The translations under genes and the position numbers were made by a program. A stretch of DNA of 64,000 bases from 20CM-2-55-15 sp964633285 (lineage in GTDB: Bacteria > Acidobacteriota > Terriglobia > 20CM-2-55-15). The notes beneath the pieces were generated by a model. That model saw nothing but the letters and a program-made list of their open reading frames with translations. It searched no databases and had not been told where the DNA came from. Positions within the stretch are counted from its first letter, which is position 1. Each line of letters opens with the position of its first letter. The DNA lies in NCBI GenBank assembly GCA_964633285.1, contig CAZWGA010000008.1, positions 74,109 through 138,108 on the forward strand, written 5' to 3'. This document shows positions 1 through 8,701 of the stretch, piece after piece.

Positions 1-387
1 CGCAGCGGTGGCCACCTGCTCATCCTGAGCTGAAGTCACTCCGCTGACTCCCACAGCGCCGATTACTTTTCCTTCCACAACGACCGGCAATCCCCCTTGC
101 AGAGGCAGTACCCCATCGAGCGACAGGAATGCGGTTTTACCTGAAGCGACCATATCTTCCAAAGCTTTCGTCGGCCGTTTGAAATGAGCCGCGGTTCGGG
201 CCTTTCCCTGGGCAACCGAAATACTGCCGGGTTGAGTTTCATCGATCTTCTGAAACAGGATCAGACCGCCGCCGGCATCGACGATCGCTATCGCGACATT
301 CCAGCCATTCTTCCGCGCTTCTGCTTCGCCGGCGGCGGCCATTTTTTTTGCAGCTTCCAAAGTGATAAATTTTGCAGTTCCGAGCAC
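1..387 (-). CDS. GlcG/HbpS-like haem-binding family protein (partial, C-terminus beyond window)
   Basis: I translated the reverse strand from a GTG at 387, which has a clear GGAGG about five bases upstream; the frame stays open to base 1, giving 129 residues without a stop. The sequence contains VAIAIVDAGGG near residue 28 and, later, QGGLPVV and GAVGVSG, the pattern of the GlcG/HbpS (DUF336) family. Family members are small cytoplasmic or exported proteins; some bind haem, and many sit beside metabolic genes with no settled role. It begins 15 bases after the stop of ttcA and is probably co-transcribed with it. The family call is good; ligand and role are unknown. Confidence 0.8.
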   Translation of the reverse strand, partial: MLGTAKFITLEAAKKMAAAGEAEARKNGWNVAIAIVDAGGGLILFQKIDETQPGSISVAQGKARTAAHFKRPTKALEDMVASGKTAFLSLDGVLPLQGGLPVVVEGKVIGAVGVSGVTSAQDEQVATAA

Positions 388-402
388 GATTACCTCCAGC
401 AG

Positions 403-1173
403 TTAGAAATCAAGTTCGTCATCGCCGTGATGCACCAGTTGCTCCAAAGCCGCTGGTTGCTCGGCAAATAGCGTGTAGAAATTGACATTGCCAAGAGCGG
501 CAGTAATGGAATCGGGGATCCCCACATGACGGGACTTCATTCCATCGAGAAATTCCCGGATCTCCCGCCGGACGCTTTCCTTTTCGCTGCACACGCAGGC
601 AATCGGCAGATACCCCCCAGCGCGCGCGTACTCGGTCGACAGGTCCTCCGTAACGTAGATGAGAGGACGAATCAGACGCAGGCTTCCCTTTTGCGACTGA
701 GCAACAGGAGGAATCGATGCGATGCGCCCGTTAAACAGGATGTTTCTCAGAAGCGACTCTGCGCAATCATCAGCCGTATGGCCGAGCGCCAGGACGGAGC
801 AGCCGATTTCAGATGCGATCTTATAAAGGTTGTATCGCCGATGACGGCTGCAGACGTCACAACCGTGAGGAACGTTTTCGGCAATCAAGCGCAGCGTCGC
901 GGTATCTTCGCGGATGATCCATTCAATTCCGAGAGATCGAATCTTATCCTCGAGCGCAGCGATCGGCAGTTTGAACTTTCCCTGTTCCAGCGTGACTGCA
1001 ACCAGTTCATACGGGAACGGCGCGCGTTTCCTGTACGCGACAAGCGCGTGAAGTAATGTAAGACTGTCTTTGCCGCCGGAAAGCCCGACCGCAATACGAT
1101 CTCCCGGACGAAGCATCGAAAAACGCCCCATCGCCCGTCCAACTGCATCGAGTACTTTCTGTTCAACGCCCAT
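403..1173 (-). CDS. ttcA: tRNA cytosine-32 2-sulfurtransferase TtcA-like
   Basis: A 256-residue PP-loop ATPase. The ATP-pyrophosphatase loop SGGKDS is at residues 32-37. A CxxC pair (C105, C108) follows, with further cysteines at 193 and 195; TtcA proteins use a CxxC plus a third Cys to hold an Fe-S cluster that delivers sulfur to cytosine 32 of tRNA. The second conserved stretch, LGHTADDCAES, is at about 130-140. It follows the acyl-CoA ligase gene by about 50 bases on the same strand. A related PP-loop thiolase (TtuA/CTU1-like) is the main alternative, but length and cysteine spacing favour TtcA. Confidence 0.86.
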   Translation of the reverse strand: MGVEQKVLDAVGRAMGRFSMLRPGDRIAVGLSGGKDSLTLLHALVAYRKRAPFPYELVAVTLEQGKFKLPIAALEDKIRSLGIEWIIREDTATLRLIAENVPHGCDVCSRHRRYNLYKIASEIGCSVLALGHTADDCAESLLRNILFNGRIASIPPVAQSQKGSLRLIRPLIYVTEDLSTEYARAGGYLPIACVCSEKESVRREIREFLDGMKSRHVGIPDSITAALGNVNFYTLFAEQPAALEQLVHHGDDELDF

Positions 1174-1221
1174 GGAAGTAAGTCGGTGTAAGAAGTGATT
1201 CAGGCCTCCGACGCCGAATTA

Positions 1222-2781
1222 TCATACCTGAAACTCGGCGCGGCGAAGTTCGGAGCGGCGAATCTTGCCCGTGCTGGTTTTGGGAAGTTCATTTACGAAT
1301 TCGAGTTTTCGAGGAAATTTATAGGGTGCGAGCTGCTGCCGGACGAAATCCTGCAGTTCTTTCTTCAACTCGTCTGACGGCTTATGGGTACTCTGAAGGA
1401 CGACAAAAGCCTTCGGCACCATGCCGTAAAGACTGTCGGGTGAGCCGACGATTGCGGCTTCCAGCACCGCAGGATGTTCGACGATAACGGCTTCAATTTC
1501 CGGTCCACCCATGTTGATGCCGCCACAGATAATCACATCGTCATTGCGATATTGATAATGGAAGAATCCATCGCTGTCGCGGATGTAGATGTCGCCGGGA
1601 ATATTCCAACCCTTGCGGACGTATTGCTGCTGGTTGTACGTCAGCCGCAGGTATCGGCAGCCCGTCGGCCCCTTTACGGCGAGCAGGCCTTCCGTTCCAT
1701 CCGGTACGGGATTCATTGATTTTTCATCGATGACCATCGCCTGGTATCCGGGAACAACCTGGCCTGTCGCGCCGGAACGCGACTGACCGGGCCTGGACGA
1801 AAGGAAAATGTGGAGCAACTCCGTCGAGCCAAGGCCGTCAAGAACTTCAATTCCTGTCAACTCACGCCACGAGCGATAAACGGGAGCGGGCAGAGTTTCG
1901 CCGGCGCTGATTGCAAATCTCAGCGATGCCATCGAATCCTTCAGTCCCGGGCCGAGTTTCATCATCAAGCGCAGACTGACAGGAGCGCAAAATGCGATCG
2001 TGACCTTGTGCCGCGAGATCGATTCCGCCAGACCTTCGGGCGTAAAGCGATCAAGAAGGACGGTTGATGCGCCAAAGCGAAGAGGAAACAGGAGCAGGCC
2101 GCCGAGTCCATAAGCGAAAGCCATTGTCGGATGCCCGCCGAAGCGGTCCGCCGGTGTCGGCCCGAGAATGTATCGCGCATAACTGTCGCAGACTGCGAGA
2201 AGATCCGCATGAGAATGAATACATCCTTTGGGCACACCAGTGCTGCCGGAGGAATAGAGCACAACTGCGGGCGCGTCTTTGGGCGTTGGCTCGCAGTCGC
2301 GTTGCGGCGGGCCTCCCTGTATGGATTCCACGTTGATGCAAGGCACGGTTGAGTCGAGATTCGAAATCTCGTTCCATAAGTCCGTCTCCGACACGATCAA
2401 TGCGGGATCAGCGCTCTCCACAATGGCAGTTATCTCTCGCGCGCGCAGCAGCGGAGGCGTCGGAACAACCACCGCGCCGATTCGAAGCAAAGCAAGGAAC
2501 GTTGAAATGAAATGCGGCCGGTTCATCAAGCGAAGGACCACCGCATCTCCGCGTTGAATGCCATGCTGTTTGAGAGATCCGGCGGCGCGCATGGCATCAT
2601 CCATCAATTGGCTGTACGAAATAACGGAATCGCCGAAGACAATCGCCGGACTCGAACCGCGGCCCTGAGCGATATTCGCATCAAGCAGTTCAAAGCATGC
2701 ATTTGTAGTTTCGGAATAGGATAGTTCCGGCAGGGAATAAATCTTCTCAGGCCAAAGCTCGCGCGCTGGATAAGAAATCAT
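1222..2781 (-). CDS. AMP-forming acyl-CoA ligase, benzoate/2-aminobenzoate-CoA ligase-like
   Basis: A 519-residue ANL-superfamily enzyme that would activate a carboxylic acid as its adenylate and transfer it to CoA. The phosphate-binding loop YSSGSTGVPKG is at residues 176-186 and the C-terminal catalytic lysine, in TSTGKIRR, is K506. The sequence between (GLGSTELLHIF, then NIPGDIYIRD) is the pattern of benzoate-CoA and 2-aminobenzoate-CoA ligases rather than acetyl-CoA synthetase. The gene starts eight bases after the OxlT-like transporter, so the pair probably takes up and activates one substrate. The exact acid cannot be read from sequence. Confidence 0.85.
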   Translation of the reverse strand: MISYPARELWPEKIYSLPELSYSETTNACFELLDANIAQGRGSSPAIVFGDSVISYSQLMDDAMRAAGSLKQHGIQRGDAVVLRLMNRPHFISTFLALLRIGAVVVPTPPLLRAREITAIVESADPALIVSETDLWNEISNLDSTVPCINVESIQGGPPQRDCEPTPKDAPAVVLYSSGSTGVPKGCIHSHADLLAVCDSYARYILGPTPADRFGGHPTMAFAYGLGGLLLFPLRFGASTVLLDRFTPEGLAESISRHKVTIAFCAPVSLRLMMKLGPGLKDSMASLRFAISAGETLPAPVYRSWRELTGIEVLDGLGSTELLHIFLSSRPGQSRSGATGQVVPGYQAMVIDEKSMNPVPDGTEGLLAVKGPTGCRYLRLTYNQQQYVRKGWNIPGDIYIRDSDGFFHYQYRNDDVIICGGINMGGPEIEAVIVEHPAVLEAAIVGSPDSLYGMVPKAFVVLQSTHKPSDELKKELQDFVRQQLAPYKFPRKLEFVNELPKTSTGKIRRSELRRAEFQV

Positions 2782-2789
2782 ATCCGCGC

Positions 2790-4040
2790 TTAATCACCCT
2801 GAACGGACGCCGCCACGGCAGGTTCCATCGCAGCAGATTTCCGGGGCAACGGACACGCCTTAAGTACGAGAGCACCAATCGCGGCAGTCAGAGCAAGAGC
2901 AAAACTTCCATAGAAAACCGGATTCCATGTGCCGTACGCTTCAAAAAGCTTCGCGGCTACGTATGACGCAAGAAGCGAGCCCACGCCTTTCGACGTGTAT
3001 AGAACTGCATTATTCGACGTGGCGTTTCGTCCGCCGAAATAGTCTCCGAGCGTCGCTGGAAACAACGAAAAGACCTGTCCGTACGTGAAGTACGTGAGTA
3101 TCAGCGTCACTATAAATAATGTCGGTGACTTCTGGCCGAAAAGCAGAACGCTGAGCAGGCAGAAGGCCTGAAGGCCAAACGATATCGACATCGTGATCTC
3201 GCGGCCCATGCGGTCCGAAGCGGTTCCCCAGAAAATCCGGCTGACTCCATTTGCAATCTGAGCGAGCCCTGCGGCTGTCGCCAGCGCGGCCGTGAATCCC
3301 CATGACTTCGCGATGGGGCCGGCCTGAGCGGTGACGGCAAGACCTCCTGTTGCTACCGCAACGAAACTCACATACATCAGATAAAACTGCGGAGTCTTCA
3401 AGACTTCAACGGTATTGAAATTCTCCGTATTCTTTCGTGCTTTCGTTTTCGCAGGCGCCGCCACGGCTTTCGCTGCAGTGAAATTCGGGCCCGGGTTTCT
3501 GAGAAATTGCGCGACGATCGCGATCACGACACCTTGCAGGATTCCCGTAACCAGAAACGCGTTGCGATATGTGTGGACACGAATCAAATAAGAAATGATG
3601 GGAATGAAAATCGCGGTGCCGCCGCCAAAGCCGGCAGCAATAATTCCCGATGCAAACCCCCGGCGATTCGGAAACCACTTCAATGCCGATCCAATTGCGA
3701 CACTGTACACGAAAGCTGCGCCAACTCCGGCTATTGCATAAAAGAAGTACAGCTCGGTTGGCGTCGAGGCGAACGCCAGCGCGCTCCAGCCTATTCCACA
3801 CAGAAGCCCCGCGACGGTAACGAAGATGCGCGGCCCCATGCGATCGATAATCCATCCCTCAAATGGCTGTACCCACGTTTGCAGCAGAACAAAGATGCCG
3901 AATGCAGCCTGAATCTCGGAAAGCTTCCAATGAGTCGCGTCCTGAATCGGCGTGACGAACAATGTCCACGCATACTGGAGGTTCGCGATCATCACCATCG
4001 AGATCAGCGAAGCAACAAGTTGAAACCAGGGGTTGTTCAT
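2790..4040 (-). CDS. MFS transporter, OxlT (oxalate/formate antiporter)-like
   Basis: A 416-residue inner-membrane transporter with about twelve hydrophobic segments. I start at the ATG at 4040, which overlaps the xseA stop by four bases; the upstream in-frame sequence is xseA read in another frame. The opening region (WTLFVTPIQ, then EIQAAFGIF) and the conserved GAAFVYSVAIGSALKWFP stretch match the oxalate/formate antiporter branch of the major facilitator superfamily. Members exchange small carboxylates across the membrane. Its neighbour downstream is an acyl-CoA ligase, consistent with import and activation of an organic acid. Substrate is inferred. Confidence 0.85.
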   Translation of the reverse strand: MNNPWFQLVASLISMVMIANLQYAWTLFVTPIQDATHWKLSEIQAAFGIFVLLQTWVQPFEGWIIDRMGPRIFVTVAGLLCGIGWSALAFASTPTELYFFYAIAGVGAAFVYSVAIGSALKWFPNRRGFASGIIAAGFGGGTAIFIPIISYLIRVHTYRNAFLVTGILQGVVIAIVAQFLRNPGPNFTAAKAVAAPAKTKARKNTENFNTVEVLKTPQFYLMYVSFVAVATGGLAVTAQAGPIAKSWGFTAALATAAGLAQIANGVSRIFWGTASDRMGREITMSISFGLQAFCLLSVLLFGQKSPTLFIVTLILTYFTYGQVFSLFPATLGDYFGGRNATSNNAVLYTSKGVGSLLASYVAAKLFEAYGTWNPVFYGSFALALTAAIGALVLKACPLPRKSAAMEPAVAASVQGD

Positions 4041-5332
4041 GTTTTTTGTCCGGTATCCTTTGACGTCACGCGCGCCGAGAGACTCCCTTCGTGCAATCGA
4101 ATTCTGACATTGGAATCCAAATCGACGGCATCCGCCGATCGAATGACTTGTCCCTCGGGAGTCAGGCAAATGGAATAGCCGCGCTCGAGCACGGCCAGGG
4201 GGCTCAGCGCATCGAGTGTGTGCGCAATTCGCGAGAATGCCTGATGCCATTTCCGCAACCGCTGTTGCAATGCCAGCGTCAGTTGTTGTTCGAGAAGCTC
4301 CACCCGGTGGGCGCGAGCCCGTATGAATGCCCCCGTGCGGCCAACTTGTTCCAGACGGAACGCGAGATCATCCACACGCTGCGACATCCGCCGAATCCGT
4401 CCTTCGGCGACCGCGAATCCGCGGCTGCCGACTTTTGCCGACAGAAAACTTCGCAGCGTGCTCAATCGATACTTCACTGCGGAATGCAGCAGCCCGTCCA
4501 ACTGCGCCACGCGGGTTGATATTTCGGCCTTTGACTTGACAACGATCTCCGCGGCGGCGCTGGGTGTGGCGGCGCGCAGATCGGACACAAAATCACAGAT
4601 CGTAAAGTCCACTTCGTGGCCCACCGCAGAGATCACGGGCTTCCGGGAACGGACGATCGCGCGCGCAACTCTCTCCTCATTGAAAGGCCAGAGATCCTCC
4701 ATCGATCCGCCGCCTCGAGTCACAATGATCACGTCTACATCCGTTGACCGGCTCAGGTAATCGATGCCTTCCATCACCTGAATCGAAGCCGCGTCACCTT
4801 GAACTTCGGCTGGGAAAATCAGGACGTCGATCGCATTGTGACGGCGTTTCAATACGGTGAGGATATCGCGCAATGCCGCACTTTTCGGCGAGGTCACAAT
4901 GCCGATCCGGCGGGGAAATGCCGGAATCGGCCGCTTGCGTTCGGGCTGGAATAAACCTTCTTTTTCCAGTCTCTCCTTGAGCTGCTCGAAGGCAAGCTGC
5001 AGGGCGCCGAGCCCCGCGGGCTCCAGCACTTCGACGATCAATTGGTACTGGCCTCTGTCCTCATATGTGCTGACCCTTCCCCTGGCCCGAAAAACCTTTC
5101 CATTTTCGGGACGAAATCGAAGGAGCCGCGCACTGTTCCTGAAACACACTGCAGGAAGCTGTGCCCGATCGTCTTTCAGCGTGAAATACAAATGCCCTGC
5201 CGTTGATCCTTTGAAATTCGACAGCTCGCCTTCAACCCATACGTCCATAAATCGACGTTCGAGCATTTCGTGAATCTCGCGACTTAATTCAGAAACCGAA
5301 TAGATTTTTCGCTGGAATTCGGCGTTTCGCAC
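4037..5332 (-). CDS. xseA: Exodeoxyribonuclease VII large subunit
   Basis: The catalytic subunit of exonuclease VII, which degrades single-stranded DNA to oligonucleotides. I choose the GTG at 5332, giving 431 residues, because similarity starts at KIYSVSELSREI and a longer frame would run through the divergent gene at 5358. The N-terminal OB-fold is visible (VEGELSNFKGS, then GHLYFTLKD), followed by the conserved TRGGGSMEDLWPFNEE and GHEVDFTICDFVSDLRAATP blocks of the catalytic core and a C-terminal helical region. The small subunit XseB is not adjacent. The start codon is the least certain part, since no strong ribosome site is seen. Confidence 0.93.
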   Translation of the reverse strand: MRNAEFQRKIYSVSELSREIHEMLERRFMDVWVEGELSNFKGSTAGHLYFTLKDDRAQLPAVCFRNSARLLRFRPENGKVFRARGRVSTYEDRGQYQLIVEVLEPAGLGALQLAFEQLKERLEKEGLFQPERKRPIPAFPRRIGIVTSPKSAALRDILTVLKRRHNAIDVLIFPAEVQGDAASIQVMEGIDYLSRSTDVDVIIVTRGGGSMEDLWPFNEERVARAIVRSRKPVISAVGHEVDFTICDFVSDLRAATPSAAAEIVVKSKAEISTRVAQLDGLLHSAVKYRLSTLRSFLSAKVGSRGFAVAEGRIRRMSQRVDDLAFRLEQVGRTGAFIRARAHRVELLEQQLTLALQQRLRKWHQAFSRIAHTLDALSPLAVLERGYSICLTPEGQVIRSADAVDLDSNVRIRLHEGSLSARVTSKDTGQKT

Positions 5333-5357
5333 CCCGGCAGTATAGTCTATCCACCGA

Positions 5358-6008
5358 ATGAGTAAACCGCCGAATCCGACACCCAAATGGCTGCGGGATG
5401 TGGATGCAACGTCATGGGCTACGCTGGCTGAAGCCCTTCGCAGAGGCATGTGCGTTCCGAATGGATTTGTAGTTGCCGCCGCCACGCCGGAAGAAGAAAT
5501 CCGATCCGCCTATGAAGAGCTGCAAATTCAGGAGAAGACACACTTCGTGGCCGTACGAGGTTCGTCACATGCCATGCTCAATGTCATCGGGCCGGATACG
5601 CTCATTCACACGCTCCGCCGGCTCTGCTTGGAATCGCCGGACGCGCCGATCCTGATTCAACGGATGATTCATGCGGCATGGAGCGGCAAAGCTGAGCGGC
5701 AACGCCGCAGCCTTCGCGTCAGGGCAAACGAAGGAATGTTGCTCCTCGATCCGGATACCTATTATCTGAACGAAGTAACAGGAAAGTGCGTCCGCAAAGT
5801 CATCGAGTCGAAACAACGCCGAATGATTCGGCACGTGGATGGGACTGCGAAAACTGTGGAACGCAAAGGCGACCGCCAGATCATGTCGTCCTATCAACTG
5901 GCCGCTGTCGCCAACCTCATCCAGCGCGCCGAAGCGGACATTTCATGGGCCATCGACGATCAGGGCCGGGTGTGGCTAATTGGCGTCAGCCCTGCTTCGA
6001 ACCCGTAA
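5358..6008 (+). CDS. Degenerate PEP/pyruvate-binding (PPDK N-terminal, ATP-grasp) domain protein
   Basis: A 216-residue protein of no firmly known function. Landmarks of the PEP synthase/PPDK N-terminal domain can be followed in order: LRRGMCVPNGFVV near 27-40 (compare 'GLPVPPGFVI'), VAVRGSS near 62, ILIQRMIH near 95 (compare 'VQEMV'), and a C-terminal segment ending in WLIGVSPAS where active enzymes read 'LLQSRP'. The N-terminal GGKG loop is missing and the central region is much shortened, so catalysis is doubtful. It is read divergently from xseA, 25 bases away. It resembles the complete domain at 27989-28786 in miniature. Confidence 0.6.
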   Translation: MSKPPNPTPKWLRDVDATSWATLAEALRRGMCVPNGFVVAAATPEEEIRSAYEELQIQEKTHFVAVRGSSHAMLNVIGPDTLIHTLRRLCLESPDAPILIQRMIHAAWSGKAERQRRSLRVRANEGMLLLDPDTYYLNEVTGKCVRKVIESKQRRMIRHVDGTAKTVERKGDRQIMSSYQLAAVANLIQRAEADISWAIDDQGRVWLIGVSPASNP

Positions 6009-6696
6009 GCTTTGCTCGCGCGATTCCAAGTCCGAGCAATCCAGTTCCCAGCAAAATGAAACTCGCAGGCTCCGGCACCGGCGTATCCGACGACAGAATC
6101 TCAGTTGGAAAATCATAAGTACCAATGAACTCCTGCGGGCGTCCGTAATAGGAAGGCTGCGTACTGGGAACGGGCGTGTAGAACGCTACGTTGCTGAACA
6201 TCAATGCGGCTTGCCCATCGCTCAGTCCGGACGTCGCCGTTTCCGCTGCGCCGAACCAAGCGGATACTTCCGAATCGCCGTTGAACGGCGTGCTCGCAAA
6301 GAGTCCCCAGATCGTATGGTTGATGGCGACGGAATTCTGCTGCGAAGGATCGGCCGCGAGTTGCTCATACAACCACGCCGCGTCTTTATACGCTCTGGCC
6401 TTTTGCCCGTCGGGCACGAGGCCGCTTTGCGGATCCATCTGGCCGTTTCCGGTCATATCGGTGTACCGGTTCAGATAAGCCGTCCAGGACTCGCCAAAGT
6501 AAATGTCGTCGTAAAAGTCGTCGCAAAGAAGAGGGGTCAGCGTCTGCGATCCATTAATTGAGAAGTAGTACGGGTAGACGTAGTAAGAACCGTCGTTGTG
6601 ACTCCAATCGACGGTAACGAGCCTTAGATCAACACCTGCTGCATGCGCCAATACAGAACTTGCGAGGAAAACCCAAGCGAACATCCATTTTCGCAT
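5986..6696 (-). CDS. PEP-CTERM sorting-signal protein
   Basis: An exported 236-residue protein. The ATG at 6696 begins a good signal peptide (MRKWMFAWVFLASSVLAHAA); the longer upstream frame has no such feature. The C-terminus has the PEP-CTERM tripartite signal: PVPEPASF, then a short hydrophobic stretch (LLGTGLLGLGIA), then basic residues. Such proteins are processed by an exosortase and often linked to exopolysaccharide or biofilm production. No exosortase gene lies in the window. The body resembles nothing I recognise. Its 3' end overlaps the convergent gene at 5358-6008 by 23 bases. Confidence 0.82.
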   Translation of the reverse strand: MRKWMFAWVFLASSVLAHAAGVDLRLVTVDWSHNDGSYYVYPYYFSINGSQTLTPLLCDDFYDDIYFGESWTAYLNRYTDMTGNGQMDPQSGLVPDGQKARAYKDAAWLYEQLAADPSQQNSVAINHTIWGLFASTPFNGDSEVSAWFGAAETATSGLSDGQAALMFSNVAFYTPVPSTQPSYYGRPQEFIGTYDFPTEILSSDTPVPEPASFILLGTGLLGLGIARAKLTGSKQG

Positions 6697-6802
6697 TCCA
6701 TTGACTCCAGCCTGCGGGCTCCTTGCCCGCGAATCAAAGTAGAAATCACACACGCTTTTGTCAACAGGCATGCAGATTCGCATAGAATGTCGCCGCAACC
6801 TT

Positions 6803-7597
6803 ATGAGTCCCCTAACTGTTCGAGAACAAGCCGATTACGGAATCGATGCGCCTGAGGTTGTGCGAAATCTGTTTGCGGCTGCGATCACTGGACTTGTGCT
6901 GTGGAGCATCATGAAGCTCGGTTTCTGGGATGGCTTCCTGGTCGTGCCTTTAGGTAGCGTTCGGCTTGCTTTCCCTCTGGGACCTATGGGCTTCGGAACA
7001 GGCGTCCTTTGCGCAGCGATGGCGATCTGCATGTTGTGGTCGAGCAAGGTCGGCAAACTGCGCGAACGAGAGAAACTGCTGGATCTGATCGCATGGAAAG
7101 GAACAGAACGCGTGCTGGATGTTGGTTGCGGCCGCGGACTCATGTTAATTGGCGCGGCCAAACGTCTTACGACCGGAAAAGCCTCGGGCATTGATATTTG
7201 GCAAACCGAAGATCTCTCAGGAAACAACGCCGAAGCGGCAAAGAAGAACGCACAACGCGAGGGTGTCGGAGATCGGGCCGATATTCGTACGGCCGACATG
7301 CGCCGGATGCCGTTTGATGACGAGACTTTTGACGTCATCGTCTCCCGCGCGGTCATCCACAATCTTTACTCAAGAAACGATCGCGCACAGGCCATACGTG
7401 AGATTGCACGTGTTCTAAAACCAGGCGGGGTTGCTCTTATCGAGGACATCCGGCATCACAACGAATACGTTTCCACTTTTGGGGAAAACCGGTGTACCGA
7501 TGTTCGATGGATAGGATCTCCTTTCGTGCGGTTATTTCTTGCCGTGATCACATTCGGCGGACTTCGTCCAGCGACCCTTCTGGTCCGAAAAGACTGA
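6803..7597 (+). CDS. Membrane-anchored class I SAM-dependent methyltransferase
   Basis: A 264-residue protein from the ATG at 6803; an in-frame ATG at 6758 would add 15 atypical residues. Two hydrophobic segments lie at about residues 21-40 and 63-85, before a Methyltransf_11-type domain. The SAM-binding motif I VLDVGCGRG is at about 104-112, an acidic motif GIDIW follows, and FDVIVSRAVIHN and LKPGGVALIED are the later motifs. The methyl acceptor is unknown. Membrane segments before the domain suggest a lipid, quinone or membrane-bound substrate, but this is inference. The next gene begins eight bases downstream. Confidence 0.8.
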   Translation: MSPLTVREQADYGIDAPEVVRNLFAAAITGLVLWSIMKLGFWDGFLVVPLGSVRLAFPLGPMGFGTGVLCAAMAICMLWSSKVGKLREREKLLDLIAWKGTERVLDVGCGRGLMLIGAAKRLTTGKASGIDIWQTEDLSGNNAEAAKKNAQREGVGDRADIRTADMRRMPFDDETFDVIVSRAVIHNLYSRNDRAQAIREIARVLKPGGVALIEDIRHHNEYVSTFGENRCTDVRWIGSPFVRLFLAVITFGGLRPATLLVRKD

Positions 7598-7604
7598 ACC
7601 CGGG

Positions 7605-8693
7605 ATGGCGCCCCGCTCGATCCCGATTCTCCGGACTCTTCGAAAAGTCTTCCTGCTATTGTTCACATGGTTTGCGGTTATTGAAGTCGTTCTTCGATTG
7701 ATTGGCGACTTGCCGATTTGGCCCGAGGGCTTCTACATTCGCGACAGTGACATCGGTTTCACAATTCGCCCGGGAGAAGAGACCGGAGGACAGCGATTCA
7801 AAGATGCTCCGCATCCTGCGAATCCTCAAAGAAGAATTCTGTTTGTCGGCGACAGCTTCGGCTTTGGTTCCTACGCCGCCAACGAAACCGTGGCTTCGTT
7901 TGTCGAAGCCGGCCTGAACCAAAACCCAAATGTTCGAGTGGCAGTTTACAACCGCAGTCTGCCTTCGGCGGGACCGAGCAACTATGTTCGACTGGTCGCG
8001 CGCGAAGCGCCGCTCGTCCGGGCGGACACTGTCGTTGTGATGCTGTACCTGGGAAATGACATCGAACAGTCTTCGCCTCGGCAGGAGACACGTTTGTGGA
8101 TGGGAAACGTGGGAACGTTGAACAAACCCCTGTCATTTGGCCTGCTCGCGCAGGATTTCGTTACTTATACCGTTGCGGCAAAGATTGTTCGATTGATGCA
8201 ATCAAGGCTTGACGGCGAACCAGGCAGCCTCGCCCCAACTCCCGGGGAAGTTGGACGGATGGACGGCGGCATGTCGCAGGCCGAATTCAGGCGCGTCGAA
8301 TTCCGGCAGATGGAGGTACTGCGAAGGAACAAACGGGCTTTCTTCGAGCTTGCATTTAAAGGAATCGATCAACGACTCGGACAGATTCAAGAGGCCGCAG
8401 GCGGCCGCGAATTGATGGTTGTATTGGCTCCGATGCGCTCTCAGCTCGACAGACCGTGGCGCGAACAGGTGCTTGCTTTCTACCGTGAAAGCGAGGCCAC
8501 CTTCGATGTTTCGCTTCCTAATCGGGAAATCGCGAATATCGCCGCGCGGCGGCACATCCGTCTGCTGGACCTTACCGCTGCGTTTTCTGTCCCTCATCCG
8601 GAAGAACTTTTCAACCGCGGGGATACGCACTGGAATCTCGAAGGCAACCGGCTTGCTGCCCGAAGTATTGTCGCCGCACTGATTGATCAATGA
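7605..8693 (+). CDS. SGNH/GDSL-type hydrolase with N-terminal membrane anchor
   Basis: A 362-residue protein with a hydrophobic segment at about residues 14-33, so probably anchored facing the periplasm. The catalytic-serine block is FVGDSFGFGSY with S84; a GNDIE block follows; and DTHWN near the C-terminus supplies Asp340 and His342. The order matches SGNH hydrolases, including the AlgX/AlgJ-like group of polysaccharide O-acetyltransferases and esterases. It follows the methyltransferase with a seven-base gap and is probably in its operon. The substrate, possibly an acylated glycan or lipid, is not determinable here. Confidence 0.78.
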   Translation: MAPRSIPILRTLRKVFLLLFTWFAVIEVVLRLIGDLPIWPEGFYIRDSDIGFTIRPGEETGGQRFKDAPHPANPQRRILFVGDSFGFGSYAANETVASFVEAGLNQNPNVRVAVYNRSLPSAGPSNYVRLVAREAPLVRADTVVVMLYLGNDIEQSSPRQETRLWMGNVGTLNKPLSFGLLAQDFVTYTVAAKIVRLMQSRLDGEPGSLAPTPGEVGRMDGGMSQAEFRRVEFRQMEVLRRNKRAFFELAFKGIDQRLGQIQEAAGGRELMVVLAPMRSQLDRPWREQVLAFYRESEATFDVSLPNREIANIAARRHIRLLDLTAAFSVPHPEELFNRGDTHWNLEGNRLAARSIVAALIDQ

Positions 8694-8701
8694 ACCGGAG
8701 C

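Noticed and set aside
526..1056. Long open frame opposite ttcA
   Set aside because: It is the antisense shadow of a confidently identified gene, with no family resemblance of its own.
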